From assembly GCA_947452555.1 (NCBI GenBank), contig CANGDH010000001.1, positions 124,001 through 188,000 of the forward strand: a stretch of 64,000 nucleotides of DNA, in the 5' to 3' direction. Position 1 is the first letter of the stretch. Every line of letters starts with the position of its first letter. The notes under the pieces are model-generated. The model did no database searches, had not been told where the DNA came from, and saw nothing but the letters and a program-made list of their open reading frames with translations. The position numbers and the translations under genes are program-made. Below are positions 25,020 through 35,134 of the stretch, in pieces. The stretch is from Bacteroidota bacterium (GTDB taxonomy: Bacteria; Bacteroidota; Bacteroidia; Chitinophagales; Chitinophagaceae).

Positions 25020-25538
25020 ATGAGTACAGAACTAGCTATACAGGAGAAGCGTTGGCATGTAATTTATACCAAATCCAAATGGGAAAAGAAAGTGGATTCG
25101 CTTTTGATACAAAAAGGATTTGAAAGTTGGTGTCCAGTGCAAAAAAAAGAAAGACAATGGTCTGACAGAAAGAAAATCATTGAAGAACCACTTTTTAGGT
25201 CTTATGTATTTGTAAAAGCTAGTCAGGAGGAAAGAAGTAAAATTTTAGCAGTAAATGGGGTAGTTAATTTTTTGTATTTCGAAAAAAAACCTGCTATGAT
25301 TCGCGATCAAGAAATTGAAACTATCAAGAAATATCTAGGAGAGTCTTATCAATCTATTCAGGTGGTAGATATGAATAATATTCCAGCTCAAACAAAAGTG
25401 TCCATTAATAATGGCCTATTTATGGGTCAAAGAGGGGAGGTAATTAAATCAGGAAAGAAGACCGTATTTGTAAGGCTAGAAAGTATCAATATGATGATGA
25501 TAGTAGAATTTAAAGTGGAGGAAGTTTCCATTCAATAA
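25020..25538 (+). CDS. UpxY/RfaH-like NusG-family transcription antiterminator
   Basis: The 172-residue protein has an NGN domain (RWHVIYTKSKWEKKVDSLLIQKGFESWCPV, then PLFRSYVFVKA) and a C-terminal KOW-like domain (VSINNGLFMGQRGEVIKSGKKTVFVRL). UpxY proteins usually open capsule or exopolysaccharide operons and act on their own 5' leader. Here the next gene (mtaB) is convergent, so no operon follows. It may act elsewhere or be the specialised NusG paralogue common in Chitinophagaceae. It is probably co-transcribed with prc. Confidence 0.85.
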   Translation: MSTELAIQEKRWHVIYTKSKWEKKVDSLLIQKGFESWCPVQKKERQWSDRKKIIEEPLFRSYVFVKASQEERSKILAVNGVVNFLYFEKKPAMIRDQEIETIKKYLGESYQSIQVVDMNNIPAQTKVSINNGLFMGQRGEVIKSGKKTVFVRLESINMMMIVEFKVEEVSIQ

Positions 25539-25581
25539 TTTAACTAAGCGCTAAGACATTTCAAACTTGTGCACAGTCATT

Positions 25582-26874
25582 TTAAGCTAAGTTCCATTCA
25601 ATTAATTGGTTACTCCATTCTGCTCTAAAGGGCGTGATTACTTTTATATAGTTATCGGTATATCCTTCCAACATGGCGATACTTTCTGAATCTTTTTGTT
25701 TAATAGACTCAAATAAAACGGTACGTGTACTGCCTAAATGAGCGGCATTAAAGTATTGTTGTTTTTGATAAGATAAATTGCGCATTATTTTATTCCTTTC
25801 CTGTCTCACCAAAATAGGGACAATTGGTTTAATGTCCAATGCTTTTGTAGAAGCTCTCTCTGAATAAGTAAAAACATGTAAGTAAGTAATGTCTAATGAA
25901 TGTATAAAATCCAAACTCTCTTTAAAGTAAGCTTCCGTTTCACCAGGTGATCCTACAATTACATCTACGCCAATGGCGGCATGGGGGATGTGCTTTTTTA
26001 TTAATTCAACCTTCTCACGATAGAGTTCACTATTATACCTTCGTTGCATTAATTTCAGAACCGCATCAGAGCCACTTTGTAATGGAATATGAAAATGCGG
26101 CATGAATTTTTTGCTTTGGGCTACCCATTCAATCATTTCGTTGGTCAATAAATTGGGCTCAATAGACGATATACGGTATCTAGGAATTGCTGTGTCTAAT
26201 TCTAACGCTTTTATTAATTCAAAAAAATCTTCTTCATGTTTTTTTCCACCCTCGTTTCCTTTTCCAAAATCTCCTAAATTAATACCAGTCAACACAATTT
26301 CTTTCACCCCGTTTGCAGCTAATTGTTTTGCTTGATTCACAACATTTTCAACAGAATCACTTCTACTTTTGCCTCTTGCCATAGGGATCGTACAAAAAGA
26401 ACAACTATAGTCGCAACCATCTTGTACTTTCAAAAAAGTACGGGTCCTGTCATTTACAGAAAAAGAGGAATTAAATCCAGTAACTGTTTCGATATCACAG
26501 CTACAAATTTTAGTATCGTCCCCTTTTGATAAAGTAGCCAAATGTTGAACCAGGTTGAATTTTTCGGAAGCACCCAACACTAAGTCTACTCCTGGTATAT
26601 CTGCAATTTCTTGAGGCTTTAATTGAGCATAGCATCCTGTAATAACCACAAAGCTCTCTGGGGCCAATCTTTGAATTCTTCTAACTAACTGACGGCATTC
26701 TTTGTCCGCGTTGTCGGTTACTGAACAGGTATTAATCACATAAACGTCAGCTTTGTCCGTAAAAGCACGCTTTTCAAATCCTTCTTGCTCCAATTGTCTA
26801 GAAAGAGTAGAAGTTTCTGAAAAGTTCAGTTTACAGCCTAAAGTATGAAATGCTACAGAACGTTTGGTATTCAT
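25582..26874 (-). CDS. mtaB: tRNA t6A37 methylthiotransferase (MiaB-like radical SAM)
   Basis: Adds a methylthio group to t6A37 of tRNAs reading ANN codons. The ATG at 26874 (MNTKRSVAFHTLGCKLN) gives 430 residues; the ORF-track TTG start lies within the promoter element and is rejected. The UPF0004 domain has CKLN, INTCSV and TGCYAQ cysteines, and the radical-SAM motif is CDYSCSFCTIP with a downstream TGINLGDFG. The C-terminal part carries a TRAM-like domain. The promoter element TATCTTTG lies six bases upstream of the ATG. Confidence 0.93.
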   Translation of the reverse strand: MNTKRSVAFHTLGCKLNFSETSTLSRQLEQEGFEKRAFTDKADVYVINTCSVTDNADKECRQLVRRIQRLAPESFVVITGCYAQLKPQEIADIPGVDLVLGASEKFNLVQHLATLSKGDDTKICSCDIETVTGFNSSFSVNDRTRTFLKVQDGCDYSCSFCTIPMARGKSRSDSVENVVNQAKQLAANGVKEIVLTGINLGDFGKGNEGGKKHEEDFFELIKALELDTAIPRYRISSIEPNLLTNEMIEWVAQSKKFMPHFHIPLQSGSDAVLKLMQRRYNSELYREKVELIKKHIPHAAIGVDVIVGSPGETEAYFKESLDFIHSLDITYLHVFTYSERASTKALDIKPIVPILVRQERNKIMRNLSYQKQQYFNAAHLGSTRTVLFESIKQKDSESIAMLEGYTDNYIKVITPFRAEWSNQLIEWNLA

Positions 26875-26880
26875 GGGCTG

Positions 26881-26888
26881 CAAAGATA
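26881..26888 (-). promoter_or_regulatory. Promoter -7 element of mtaB
   Basis: TATCTTTG on the minus strand (CAAAGATA on plus) matches TAnnTTTG, six bases before the mtaB ATG. The transcript would be leaderless or nearly so. Confidence 0.5.
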
Positions 26889-26993
26889 AAAAACCTTAGT
26901 GGAACCCGGAAATCTTAAAATAATCATAAACCGCCTATTAATTTCCCATTTTGGCACATTTCAATTAAGTTTGCAACTACTAAAAAAGTAAAA

Positions 26994-29900
26994 ATGGACT
27001 TCAAGAAAATTAACAATTGGACAGGTTGGATTGTGACTTTAATAGCTTGTACAGTGTACATTATGACTTCAGAAGCTACTGGTAGTTTTTGGGATTGTGG
27101 TGAGTTCATAAGCAGTGCTTATAAATTACAAATTCCGCATCCACCGGGTGCTCCAATGTTTGTTTTAATGGGAAGAGTGTTTATTATTCTTTTTGGAGAC
27201 AATCCATTGACAGCAGCCAAAGCAGTTAATACCATGAGTGCATTAGCGAGTGGGTTTACTATTTTGTTTTTATTTTGGACCATTACGCACTTTGCGAAAA
27301 GAATGGTTGAAAAACAATCTGGGTTAGCACTAACATCAAACCAAATAATTTTAATCATGGGTGCTGGAATTGTTGGGGCACTAGCTTATACTTTTAGTGA
27401 TTCATTTTGGTTTAGTGCGGTTGAAGGCGAGGTTTATGCGTTGAGTTCTTTCTTTACTGCGCTAGTATTTTGGGCGATGCTGAAATGGGAGCATAATGCT
27501 GAAAATTCAGGTTCTGACAAATGGATTATTTTTATATTTTACATGATGGGCGTTTCGATAGGGGTCCATTTATTGAATATTTTAACTATTCCTGCTATTG
27601 TAATGGTTTATTATTTTAGAAATTACAAGCCTAGTTTTAAAGGAGGCTTAGTTGCATTTTTTATAGGAGTTATTATTACAGGTTTTATACAAGTATTTTT
27701 AATTCAATATACCATTAAATGGGCTGGGGCATTTGACATTGCATTTGTAAACAACTTAGGCTTGCCATTCTTTAGTGGGTTTATTACTTTCTTTATTTTA
27801 TTAGCTGTATTACTTGGTTTAACCATTCGATATGCAAATAAAAAAGGTTTATACTTTTTGAAATTAGGTACATGGTCATTGATATTTTTCTTATTAGGAT
27901 ATACTAGCTATGTAACTACAATGATACGTTCTAGTGCAGACCCTTCAGTTGACATGTATAATGTGGACAATCCCGTAACTTTAATGGGCTATTTAGGAAG
28001 AGAACAATATGGTGATTGGCCAATTCTTTATGGACCTGACTATGTAGACAAGGTTGATAATGTAGAGGGAGGAGATCAATATGTTAAATCTAAGAACACA
28101 TATGAAGTAGCTGGCAAAAATTATAAGAGAGATTGGTCTTCAGCACCGTCTGCGCATCTTTTCCCAAGAATGTGGGACGGCGAAAATGACAGAGGACAGA
28201 TGGATAGTTATAAAGCATTTGCGGGTGTAGTAGATGGGGAAGCGCCAACTTTAAGAGATAATATTAAATACTTTACTAATTATCAGTTTGGGTTCATGTA
28301 TCTACGTTATTTTTTATGGAATTTCGCGGGCAAACAAAATGACTTACAAGGCTTTGGAAATGTGAGAGATGGCAATTTTAAAACCGGAATTAGTTTTGTA
28401 GACAATGCCATATTTGGTGACCAATCTAAACTACCTGATTCAATTAAAAAAGACAATAAGGCGAACAATACTTTATTCATGCTTCCCTTCTTATTAGGAA
28501 TAGCAGGATTTATATATCAGTATCAACAAGCTAAGAAAGACTTTATAGTAACTGCTTTATTGTTCTTCTTTACAGGTATTGCCATAGTACTTTATTTGAA
28601 TCAAGTAAGTTTACAACCACGTGAGCGTGACTATGCTTATGTAGGTTCTTTCTATGCATTTGCAATTTGGATTGGCTTAGGCGTATTACAAATTGCTGCA
28701 TGGTTAAGTAAAGCAGTAACACAAAGAGTGGCTGCAATAGCTGCAACTGTAGTTTGCTTTTTTGCAGTCCCTGCTTTAATGGCGCAACAAGAATGGGATG
28801 ATCATGATAGGAGTCAAAAGACATTACCTCGTGACTTAGCGCGTGATTACTTAGAGAGCTGTCCTCCAAATGCTATCTTATTCTCTTTTGGGGACAATGA
28901 CACTTATCCATTATGGTATGCACAGGAAGTAGAAGGTATTCGTCCTGATGTACGTGTCGTAGTTAATAGCTTATTGGGTTCTGATTGGTATATGAGAGAG
29001 CTTCGCTACAAAGTGAATCAAAGCGATAAATTCGACTTGATATTAACTGAAGATGAAGTGTCTGGTAACAAGTTGAATGCGGTTTACTATAATGCATCAG
29101 CTGGTTTTGACGAGGTGAATTATCATAATTTAGATTCAATTTTACGTTATGTGGTAGCTGATCCTTCTGGGAAATATAAAGTTTCTTCACAAGAAGGGCC
29201 AATTAATATTTTCCCAACCCATAAATTTAGTGTTCCTGTAAATAAGGCCAATGCAATTGCTTCAGGCATAGCTAAGCCTACAGACAATGTTGTTAATGAG
29301 TTATTAATAGATTTTAATCCAAAGAGACAATATTTATTGAAAAACGAATTGGCGATGTATGCTATTATAGCAACTTCACAATTTAAACGTCCAATTTGCT
29401 TTACTTCTACTCAGGATTTAAAAGAGTTGGGTTTAGAAAAATATGTACGTCAAACAGGTATGTCATATCAGTTGGTGCCAGTTGAAAATTCAGGAGTTGA
29501 TGGAGATGTTGCTTATAAAAATATCATGACTAAGTTTGCTTTCGGAAATGCAAAAAATCCAAATGTTTACTATGATGAAGAAAATCGCAGACACTTGAAT
29601 TCAATTCGATACGCAACAGCTCAGATTGCAATTGCATTATCAGCACAAGGCAAAAAGGATAGTGCACAGCAAATTTTAAGAAAATTGGATAGTGAGACAA
29701 GTGAAAAAAGTTTCCCTTATGGTATGACTTCTAATAGAGGAAACCAACATAATTACTTCTCTTATGTATTTGTTCAAGCTTGTTACGCATCTGGAGAATT
29801 AAAATTGGCTAAGAAAGTTTCCACCTCTGTTATTAAAGATTTGAAACAACAAATCGCATATTATAGATCACTTGGTGATCCAATGTCTGAAGAACAATTC

Positions 29901-30050
29901 TTACAAAATGCAGATGCTGCTTATCAAGGCAAGCCATCTAATTTCAGCAATAAGCAAATGTCTTTTGTACAGGACATTTTAACATGTTATCAGATAGAAG
30001 GAGCAATGAATAAAATGGAATCAGACGCTGCGGCAGCTGCAAAAAAATAA
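26994..30050 (+). CDS. DUF2723 family membrane protein (GT117-like glycosyltransferase)
   Basis: The 1018-residue protein has about a dozen membrane helices in the first 600 residues, including the DUF2723 hallmark near the N-terminus (GSFWDCGEFISSAYKLQIPHPPGAPMF, with an acidic DCGE resembling the PMT-type catalytic Asp-Glu). The C-terminal 400 residues are soluble with FGDNDTYPLWYAQEVEGIRPDVRVV and later helical, TPR-like repeats. The family is widespread in Bacteroidota and assigned to GT117, probably lipid-linked sugar transfer to exported proteins; acceptor unknown. A -7-like TAAGTTTG (26966-26973) and a downstream terminator bound a single-gene unit. Confidence 0.85.
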   Translation: MDFKKINNWTGWIVTLIACTVYIMTSEATGSFWDCGEFISSAYKLQIPHPPGAPMFVLMGRVFIILFGDNPLTAAKAVNTMSALASGFTILFLFWTITHFAKRMVEKQSGLALTSNQIILIMGAGIVGALAYTFSDSFWFSAVEGEVYALSSFFTALVFWAMLKWEHNAENSGSDKWIIFIFYMMGVSIGVHLLNILTIPAIVMVYYFRNYKPSFKGGLVAFFIGVIITGFIQVFLIQYTIKWAGAFDIAFVNNLGLPFFSGFITFFILLAVLLGLTIRYANKKGLYFLKLGTWSLIFFLLGYTSYVTTMIRSSADPSVDMYNVDNPVTLMGYLGREQYGDWPILYGPDYVDKVDNVEGGDQYVKSKNTYEVAGKNYKRDWSSAPSAHLFPRMWDGENDRGQMDSYKAFAGVVDGEAPTLRDNIKYFTNYQFGFMYLRYFLWNFAGKQNDLQGFGNVRDGNFKTGISFVDNAIFGDQSKLPDSIKKDNKANNTLFMLPFLLGIAGFIYQYQQAKKDFIVTALLFFFTGIAIVLYLNQVSLQPRERDYAYVGSFYAFAIWIGLGVLQIAAWLSKAVTQRVAAIAATVVCFFAVPALMAQQEWDDHDRSQKTLPRDLARDYLESCPPNAILFSFGDNDTYPLWYAQEVEGIRPDVRVVVNSLLGSDWYMRELRYKVNQSDKFDLILTEDEVSGNKLNAVYYNASAGFDEVNYHNLDSILRYVVADPSGKYKVSSQEGPINIFPTHKFSVPVNKANAIASGIAKPTDNVVNELLIDFNPKRQYLLKNELAMYAIIATSQFKRPICFTSTQDLKELGLEKYVRQTGMSYQLVPVENSGVDGDVAYKNIMTKFAFGNAKNPNVYYDEENRRHLNSIRYATAQIAIALSAQGKKDSAQQILRKLDSETSEKSFPYGMTSNRGNQHNYFSYVFVQACYASGELKLAKKVSTSVIKDLKQQIAYYRSLGDPMSEEQFLQNADAAYQGKPSNFSNKQMSFVQDILTCYQIEGAMNKMESDAAAAAKK

Positions 30051-30080
30051 CAAACTTCATTCATATAATGATTGTTTCAT

Positions 30081-30109
30081 AAGAAAGGCTCCCAATTGGA
30101 GCCTTTCTT
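30081..30109. terminator. Terminator with CCAATTGG apex, after the GT117 gene
   Basis: AAGAAAGGCTCC / GGAGCCTTTCTT form a 12-bp stem around CAATT, between convergent genes. Confidence 0.8.
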
Positions 30110-30170
30110 ATGTTAAGTTTTAAGCAATTTTATCAAATCTCTTTAAGTAATAAATGCTATAGAAAATTAG

Positions 30171-31298
30171 TTATAACATAGTTGTTAATGCTTCCACCAC
30201 AGTATCAATTTCTTGTTGAGTATTGTTTTTGCTAAAAGAGAATCGGATAGTTGCGATATCGTCTCCTTTTTGTAAAGCTTGTATTACATGAGACCCTTGC
30301 TGCGCACCACTAGAACAAGCACTGCCACCACTCGCGCAAATTTGTTTCATATCCAAATTAAATAAAATCATTTCTGTCTTCTCGTTCTTTGGGAAGTTAA
30401 CACTTAGTAAAGTGTAAAGACATTTTCCAAAAGTATCCCCATTAAAGCTCACCCCAGGAATTTTAGCTATTAGTTGATCATACATATACTGTTTTAAGGA
30501 AAGAATAAAGGCACTTTCTTTTTCATAATTAGCAGTTGCTAATTCCAAGGCTCTTGCAAAACCAATAATTCCGTATAAGTTTTCTGTACCAGCGCGCATA
30601 TTTCTTTCCTGAGCACCGCCATGTACCAATGGACTAATTTTAATATTTTCATTTATATAAAGCATGCCTATTCCTTTTGGGCCATGAAACTTATGACCTG
30701 CGCCAGTAATAAAATCAACAGGCATTTCGCTTAAATTAAAAGGGAAATGACCCACAGTTTGTACTGTATCACTATGGAAATAGGCATTGTATTTTTTGCA
30801 AATAGCGCCAATTGTATCTATCTCAATCATGTTTCCAATTTCATTATTTGCATGCATAATGCTTACAATGGTCTTTTCTGGGTTGTCTGTTAAAAGTTGT
30901 TCTAAATGAGCAGTGTCAATATGGCCATTTGGCAAAATATTTACCCAAGATAATTTTATGCCTGTATGTTTGGCTAAATGTTCCACCGTATGCAATGTTG
31001 CATGATGCTCTATCGGAGAGCTAATGATATGTTTACAGGCTAAGTCATAAATAGCAGCTTGTAAAATAGTATTACTACTTTCCGTTCCGCCACTTGTAAA
31101 AAAGATTTCGGAAGGACGGGCGCCTAGGATTTTAGCAACCGATTTTCGAGCCTGTTCAATGGCCATTCTTGTTTCTCGACCATAACTATAAATGGATGAA
31201 GGATTGCCAAATTTTTCCGTCATAAATGGCATCATTGCTTCTAATACCTGAGGGTCTAATGAAGTAGTTGCTGCGTTGTCAAAATATATTCGATCCAT
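30171..31298 (-). CDS. Cysteine desulfurase (NifS/IscS family)
   Basis: PLP enzyme that removes sulfur from cysteine for Fe-S clusters or tRNA thiolation. The 375-residue protein begins MDRIYFDNAATTSLDP and has the PLP lysine in GAGHKFHGPKG, FTSGGTESSN and SIMHANNEIG. The catalytic cysteine is in the short loop GSACSSGAQQ, the pattern of class II-like NifS/IscS loops. It lies 32 bases downstream of the GlmM-like gene on the same strand. No isc or suf neighbours are seen. Confidence 0.92.
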   Translation of the reverse strand: MDRIYFDNAATTSLDPQVLEAMMPFMTEKFGNPSSIYSYGRETRMAIEQARKSVAKILGARPSEIFFTSGGTESSNTILQAAIYDLACKHIISSPIEHHATLHTVEHLAKHTGIKLSWVNILPNGHIDTAHLEQLLTDNPEKTIVSIMHANNEIGNMIEIDTIGAICKKYNAYFHSDTVQTVGHFPFNLSEMPVDFITGAGHKFHGPKGIGMLYINENIKISPLVHGGAQERNMRAGTENLYGIIGFARALELATANYEKESAFILSLKQYMYDQLIAKIPGVSFNGDTFGKCLYTLLSVNFPKNEKTEMILFNLDMKQICASGGSACSSGAQQGSHVIQALQKGDDIATIRFSFSKNNTQQEIDTVVEALTTML

Positions 31299-31330
31299 AG
31301 GGGATATAATTTCTTAGTTGTATATATGAT

Positions 31331-32713
31331 TTACTTAATTGTATTGATGATGGAGATAATGCGGTCTGCTAAATCATCTGCTGCTTTTTGTGACCCAGCT
31401 TCTGTGTAGATTCGCATAATAGGTTCTGTATTGCTCGTTCTTAAATGCACCCATTCGTTTTCAAAATCTACCTTAAACCCGTCAACTCTGTCAATTGGGT
31501 ATTGTTTAAATTCAATCTCTAAAGCTGTAAAGATTTTTTCAATTGGCACATTTACACTCAAGTCCATTTTCTTCTTGCTCATAAAATAAGCAGGATAACT
31601 TGCTCTTAATTGAGAAGTAGTCATTTTTGATTTAGCTAAATGCGTCAGGAATAGTGCGATTCCAATTAAAGCATCTCTTCCGTAGTGCAAGTCAGGTACA
31701 ATAATACCTCCATTTCCTTCTCCACCAATTACTGCATTTTCACTCTTCATTTTATTCACCACATTTACTTCTCCAACTGCACTTGCAAAATAAGTACAGC
31801 CATGTTGAATACTCAAGTCTCTTAAAGCTCTTGTTGATGACAAATTACTTACGGTAGCCCCTTTTTTATGTTGTAAAATGTAATCCGCTACAGCAACCAA
31901 GGTATATTCTTCTCCAAATAATTCTCCATCTTCACTTACAAAGCAAAGTCTATCTACGTCTGGGTCCACTGCAATACCCACATGCGCTTTTTCTTTTATC
32001 ACTGTGCTACATAATTCAGTTAAATGCTCTTTTAAAGGTTCTGGGTTATGTGCGAATTCACCAGTCATTTCTGCATTAAGCACTTTGATATTATCAACTC
32101 CAATTGCTTTTAACAATGCAGGAACAGTAAAAGCGCCTGAACTATTGATAGCATCAACTACCACAGAGAAATTAGCTGCTTTGATTGCTTTAACGTCTAC
32201 TAAGGGGTAGTCTAATATGGCTTGGATATGTTTTTCTAAACTATTATTATCTGCATGAGTAAGTCCAATTTTATCTATTGAAGCATAATTAAAATCCTCA
32301 TTTGAAGCTAAATTCAAGATTGTCTTTCCCTCTTCTCCGCTTACAAACTCTCCCTTTTCGTTTAATAATTTTAAGGCATTCCATTCCTTTGGATTATGGC
32401 TTGCAGTTATAATAATGCCTCCATCCGCTTTTTCAAAAACTACTGCCATTTCTACTGTAGGTGTAGTGCTTAGTCCTAAATGAATAACGTCAATCCCCAA
32501 TGCCAATAAGCTTTGTTCAACTAAGGCTTCCACCATGGTCCCACTTATACGACCATCACGTCCAACGACTACTTTTTTTCGACCTTCTGATTTTGCGTTT
32601 AGCCAACTTCCATAGGCTGAAGCGAATTTTACAATGTCAATAGGGGTAAGGTTATCATTAGGTTTTCCTCCAATAGTACCTCTAAAACCTGAAATGCTTT
32701 TTATTAGTGCCAT
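31331..32713 (-). CDS. glmM: Phosphoglucosamine mutase-like phosphohexomutase
   Basis: Probably converts glucosamine-6-P to glucosamine-1-P for peptidoglycan. The 460-residue protein starts ALIKSISGFRGTIGGKPNDNLTP and has the phosphoserine loop IITASHNPKEWNALKL, metal loop AVDPDVDRLCFV, sugar loop GGEGNGGII and phosphate loop RTSNTEPIMRIY. The GEGNGG variant of GEEQSG is typical of Bacteroidota GlmM/ManB-like proteins, so mannose activity is not excluded. A -7-like TAAATTTG on the minus strand lies about 40 bases upstream. Confidence 0.85.
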   Translation of the reverse strand: MALIKSISGFRGTIGGKPNDNLTPIDIVKFASAYGSWLNAKSEGRKKVVVGRDGRISGTMVEALVEQSLLALGIDVIHLGLSTTPTVEMAVVFEKADGGIIITASHNPKEWNALKLLNEKGEFVSGEEGKTILNLASNEDFNYASIDKIGLTHADNNSLEKHIQAILDYPLVDVKAIKAANFSVVVDAINSSGAFTVPALLKAIGVDNIKVLNAEMTGEFAHNPEPLKEHLTELCSTVIKEKAHVGIAVDPDVDRLCFVSEDGELFGEEYTLVAVADYILQHKKGATVSNLSSTRALRDLSIQHGCTYFASAVGEVNVVNKMKSENAVIGGEGNGGIIVPDLHYGRDALIGIALFLTHLAKSKMTTSQLRASYPAYFMSKKKMDLSVNVPIEKIFTALEIEFKQYPIDRVDGFKVDFENEWVHLRTSNTEPIMRIYTEAGSQKAADDLADRIISIINTIK

Positions 32714-32790
32714 AATTACTATATAAGTGCTTAAAAAATTGGGTATGCAAATTTACTTTAAATTTTTACACTTCCTTGTATCTTTATGGT

Positions 32791-33378
32791 ATGAAGCAAA
32801 CATTTTGGGATGCCCTATTGGTGAAAGATCAAGCTTTGTTTAGTAAAATTAATGGACAGTGGACTAGCTCTTTGGCCGACCATATTATGCCATGGGTGCG
32901 TACTGCAAATAATTGGTATCCATTGTACTTTGCTTTATTAGCCTATTTATTTATTAAATGGGGTAAAAATGCATGGAAATGGTTACTGATAGTGGCGGTT
33001 AATGTCGCGGTTACAGACCAAATTAGCAGTAGTTTTTTTAAACCCTTTGTACATAGACTAAGACCTTGTGCAGATCCTGCTATTATACATCAATCAAGGT
33101 TGTTGTTAGAACATTGTTCTGGTGGATTTAGTTTTACATCTTCTCACGCTGCAAATCATTTTGGGCTAGCCATGTTTGTATTTATGACTTTACAACCCCT
33201 TTTCAAAAATTATACAGTTTTGTTTTTTGTTTGGGCGGCATTGATATCCTATGCACAAGTATATGTTGGGGTGCATTACCCTTTAGATATTTTTGCAGGG
33301 TGTTTGATTGGCTTAGTAGTGGGGTATTTAATGGGAAGACTATTTTTAAAATGGCAGCCCAGTATTGATAAAAAATAA
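32791..33378 (+). CDS. PAP2-family membrane phosphatase
   Basis: The ATG at 32791 (MKQTFWDALLVKDQ) gives 195 residues; the ORF track began at an upstream TTG. The phosphatase motifs are KPFVHRLRPC (motif 1), TSSHAANHFG (motif 2, catalytic His) and VYVGVHYPLDIFAG (motif 3), interleaved with about five membrane helices. Likely dephosphorylates undecaprenyl diphosphate or a lipid A/phosphatidate substrate. A near-consensus TATCTTTA lies just upstream of the ATG. The GT39-like gene starts 10 bases downstream. Confidence 0.88.
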   Translation: MKQTFWDALLVKDQALFSKINGQWTSSLADHIMPWVRTANNWYPLYFALLAYLFIKWGKNAWKWLLIVAVNVAVTDQISSSFFKPFVHRLRPCADPAIIHQSRLLLEHCSGGFSFTSSHAANHFGLAMFVFMTLQPLFKNYTVLFFVWAALISYAQVYVGVHYPLDIFAGCLIGLVVGYLMGRLFLKWQPSIDKK

Positions 33379-33388
33379 ATGCATTGAA

Positions 33389-35050
33389 ATGAATAAGAAT
33401 ACGTTTTTAATATTATTGTTAGCCTGTATTGGAATTTATTTGACAGGAGCATTTATGATTCCCTTAATGGATATTGATGCAAGTCAATATGCTTCCATAA
33501 GTAGGGAGATGTTGGAGCGCAATAGCTATTTACAAATTTTTGATTTAGGAAAGGATTATTTAGATAAGCCCCCTATGTTATTTTGGTTGTCTGCATTGTC
33601 CATGAAATTTTTTGGAGTATACGACTGGGCCTATCGTTTACCTTCATTACTATTCTTAGGAGTTGCTTTATATAGTACATTTAAATTTACTCAGTTATAT
33701 TACTCGAATCAAACAGCTAGATTAGCAACCATTATTTTGGCGAGTTGTCAAGCTTTCTTTTTAATTGCACATGACGTAAGAACAGACACCATTTTAATGG
33801 GGTGGGTTATTTTAAGTATCTATTTATTAGCAAAATGGGCGGAGCAAAATAATACAAGAGACTTCTTTTTGGCTATTGTTGCAATTGCAGGAGGTATGAT
33901 GACAAAGGGGCCAATCGCAATAGTGGTTCCCGTGCTTTGTTTTGTTCCTCAATGGGTGAGTCAACAAAAATGGAGCTTTTTTATTAAGCCAATATATTTG
34001 TTAGGCCTTGTGTTCTTGGTAATACTGTTGATTCCAATGAGCTGGGGCTTATACGAACAATATGATTTGCATCCTGGAAAATTAATTAATAACAGACCCA
34101 TAGAATCCGGATTAAAATTTTATTATTGGACACAAAGTTTTGGCAGGTATACTGGTGAGAATTTTTATCATGAGATGAGTTATTTCACTTTTCTTTTAGA
34201 GAATATGTTCTGGAGTTTCTTGCCTTGGATCTTTGTTTTTTTATGGGCATTAGTTAGTAAAGCATTTAATGTGGTAAAAGAGGGTGTATTTAAGCCAGGC
34301 ACTGAACGTATTAGTTTTTTTGGTTTTGTATTAACTTATTTGGTATTGTCAAGAAGTCAAGCACAATTACCCCATTATATATTTGTTGTATTTCCGTTGG
34401 CGGCAATTCTTACTGCAGCACATTGGGAGAAAGTAATTTGGCACCAAACAAGTTTTAGTAGGGGGTTGCGCATTTTCTATGGCTTTCATTTATTCATATT
34501 CACGCTCCTCTTAATTATATTAGCAGCAGTTATATTCATTCCTTTTGGATGGGCTGGGTGGATGGGTATTCTATTTGGATTAGTCACTTTGTTTTTAGTA
34601 ATTAAAAAAATCTTCTCAAAACAGTCACTAGGGCAAAAATGGTTTTATGCCGCTGTAATCATCATGTTAGGAGTAAATAGCATTATGAACAGTCATTTTT
34701 ATCCGCATTTGTTACAATATCAATGGGGGAATCAATTGGCAGAAATCATAAATGAAAAAGGGCTAGATAAAAACAAAATAATTATTTATAAAATACCAAA
34801 TAGTAATGCTTTTCATTTTTATGGGCAACATATATTTCCTGCAATCCAAGACAGTTTGCAATTAAAAGAAGGAGACTTAGTAGTTACAGATGCAAAAAAT
34901 GATGCTAACTTGAAACTACAGTTCCCTAATAGCCAAATTCAATATAAAGGGGAAAGATTCCATGTTACCATGTTAACCCTGTCATTTTTAAATCCTGCAA
35001 CTAGGAAAGGGGAGCTTACTGAGTTTAATTTAATTCAATTACTTAAATAA
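33389..35050 (+). CDS. ArnT/PMT-like (GT39/GT83) membrane glycosyltransferase
   Basis: The ATG at 33389 (MNKNTFLILLLACIG) gives 553 residues; the ORF-track start is TTG inside the previous gene. About twelve membrane helices. The first periplasmic loop has MDIDASQYASISREMLERNSYL and DKPPMLFWLSALSMKFFG, hallmarks of ArnT/PMT-2 transferases, with the catalytic acidic residues in the MDIDAS region. It probably moves a sugar from a polyprenyl phosphate carrier to lipid A or another envelope acceptor. Coupling with the preceding PAP2 phosphatase suggests a lipid-carrier role. Confidence 0.85.
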   Translation: MNKNTFLILLLACIGIYLTGAFMIPLMDIDASQYASISREMLERNSYLQIFDLGKDYLDKPPMLFWLSALSMKFFGVYDWAYRLPSLLFLGVALYSTFKFTQLYYSNQTARLATIILASCQAFFLIAHDVRTDTILMGWVILSIYLLAKWAEQNNTRDFFLAIVAIAGGMMTKGPIAIVVPVLCFVPQWVSQQKWSFFIKPIYLLGLVFLVILLIPMSWGLYEQYDLHPGKLINNRPIESGLKFYYWTQSFGRYTGENFYHEMSYFTFLLENMFWSFLPWIFVFLWALVSKAFNVVKEGVFKPGTERISFFGFVLTYLVLSRSQAQLPHYIFVVFPLAAILTAAHWEKVIWHQTSFSRGLRIFYGFHLFIFTLLLIILAAVIFIPFGWAGWMGILFGLVTLFLVIKKIFSKQSLGQKWFYAAVIIMLGVNSIMNSHFYPHLLQYQWGNQLAEIINEKGLDKNKIIIYKIPNSNAFHFYGQHIFPAIQDSLQLKEGDLVVTDAKNDANLKLQFPNSQIQYKGERFHVTMLTLSFLNPATRKGELTEFNLIQLLK

Positions 35051-35134
35051 TTTTCACATAACATAACTGATTATTAATTAAATTCGTATACCCATATTTT
35101 AATGGGTAAATCTATTTATTTAAAAAACAGTAAT

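Noticed and set aside
26875-26883. TTG start of mtaB in the ORF track
   Set aside because: Overlaps the TATCTTTG promoter element; the ATG at 26874 fits family N-termini.
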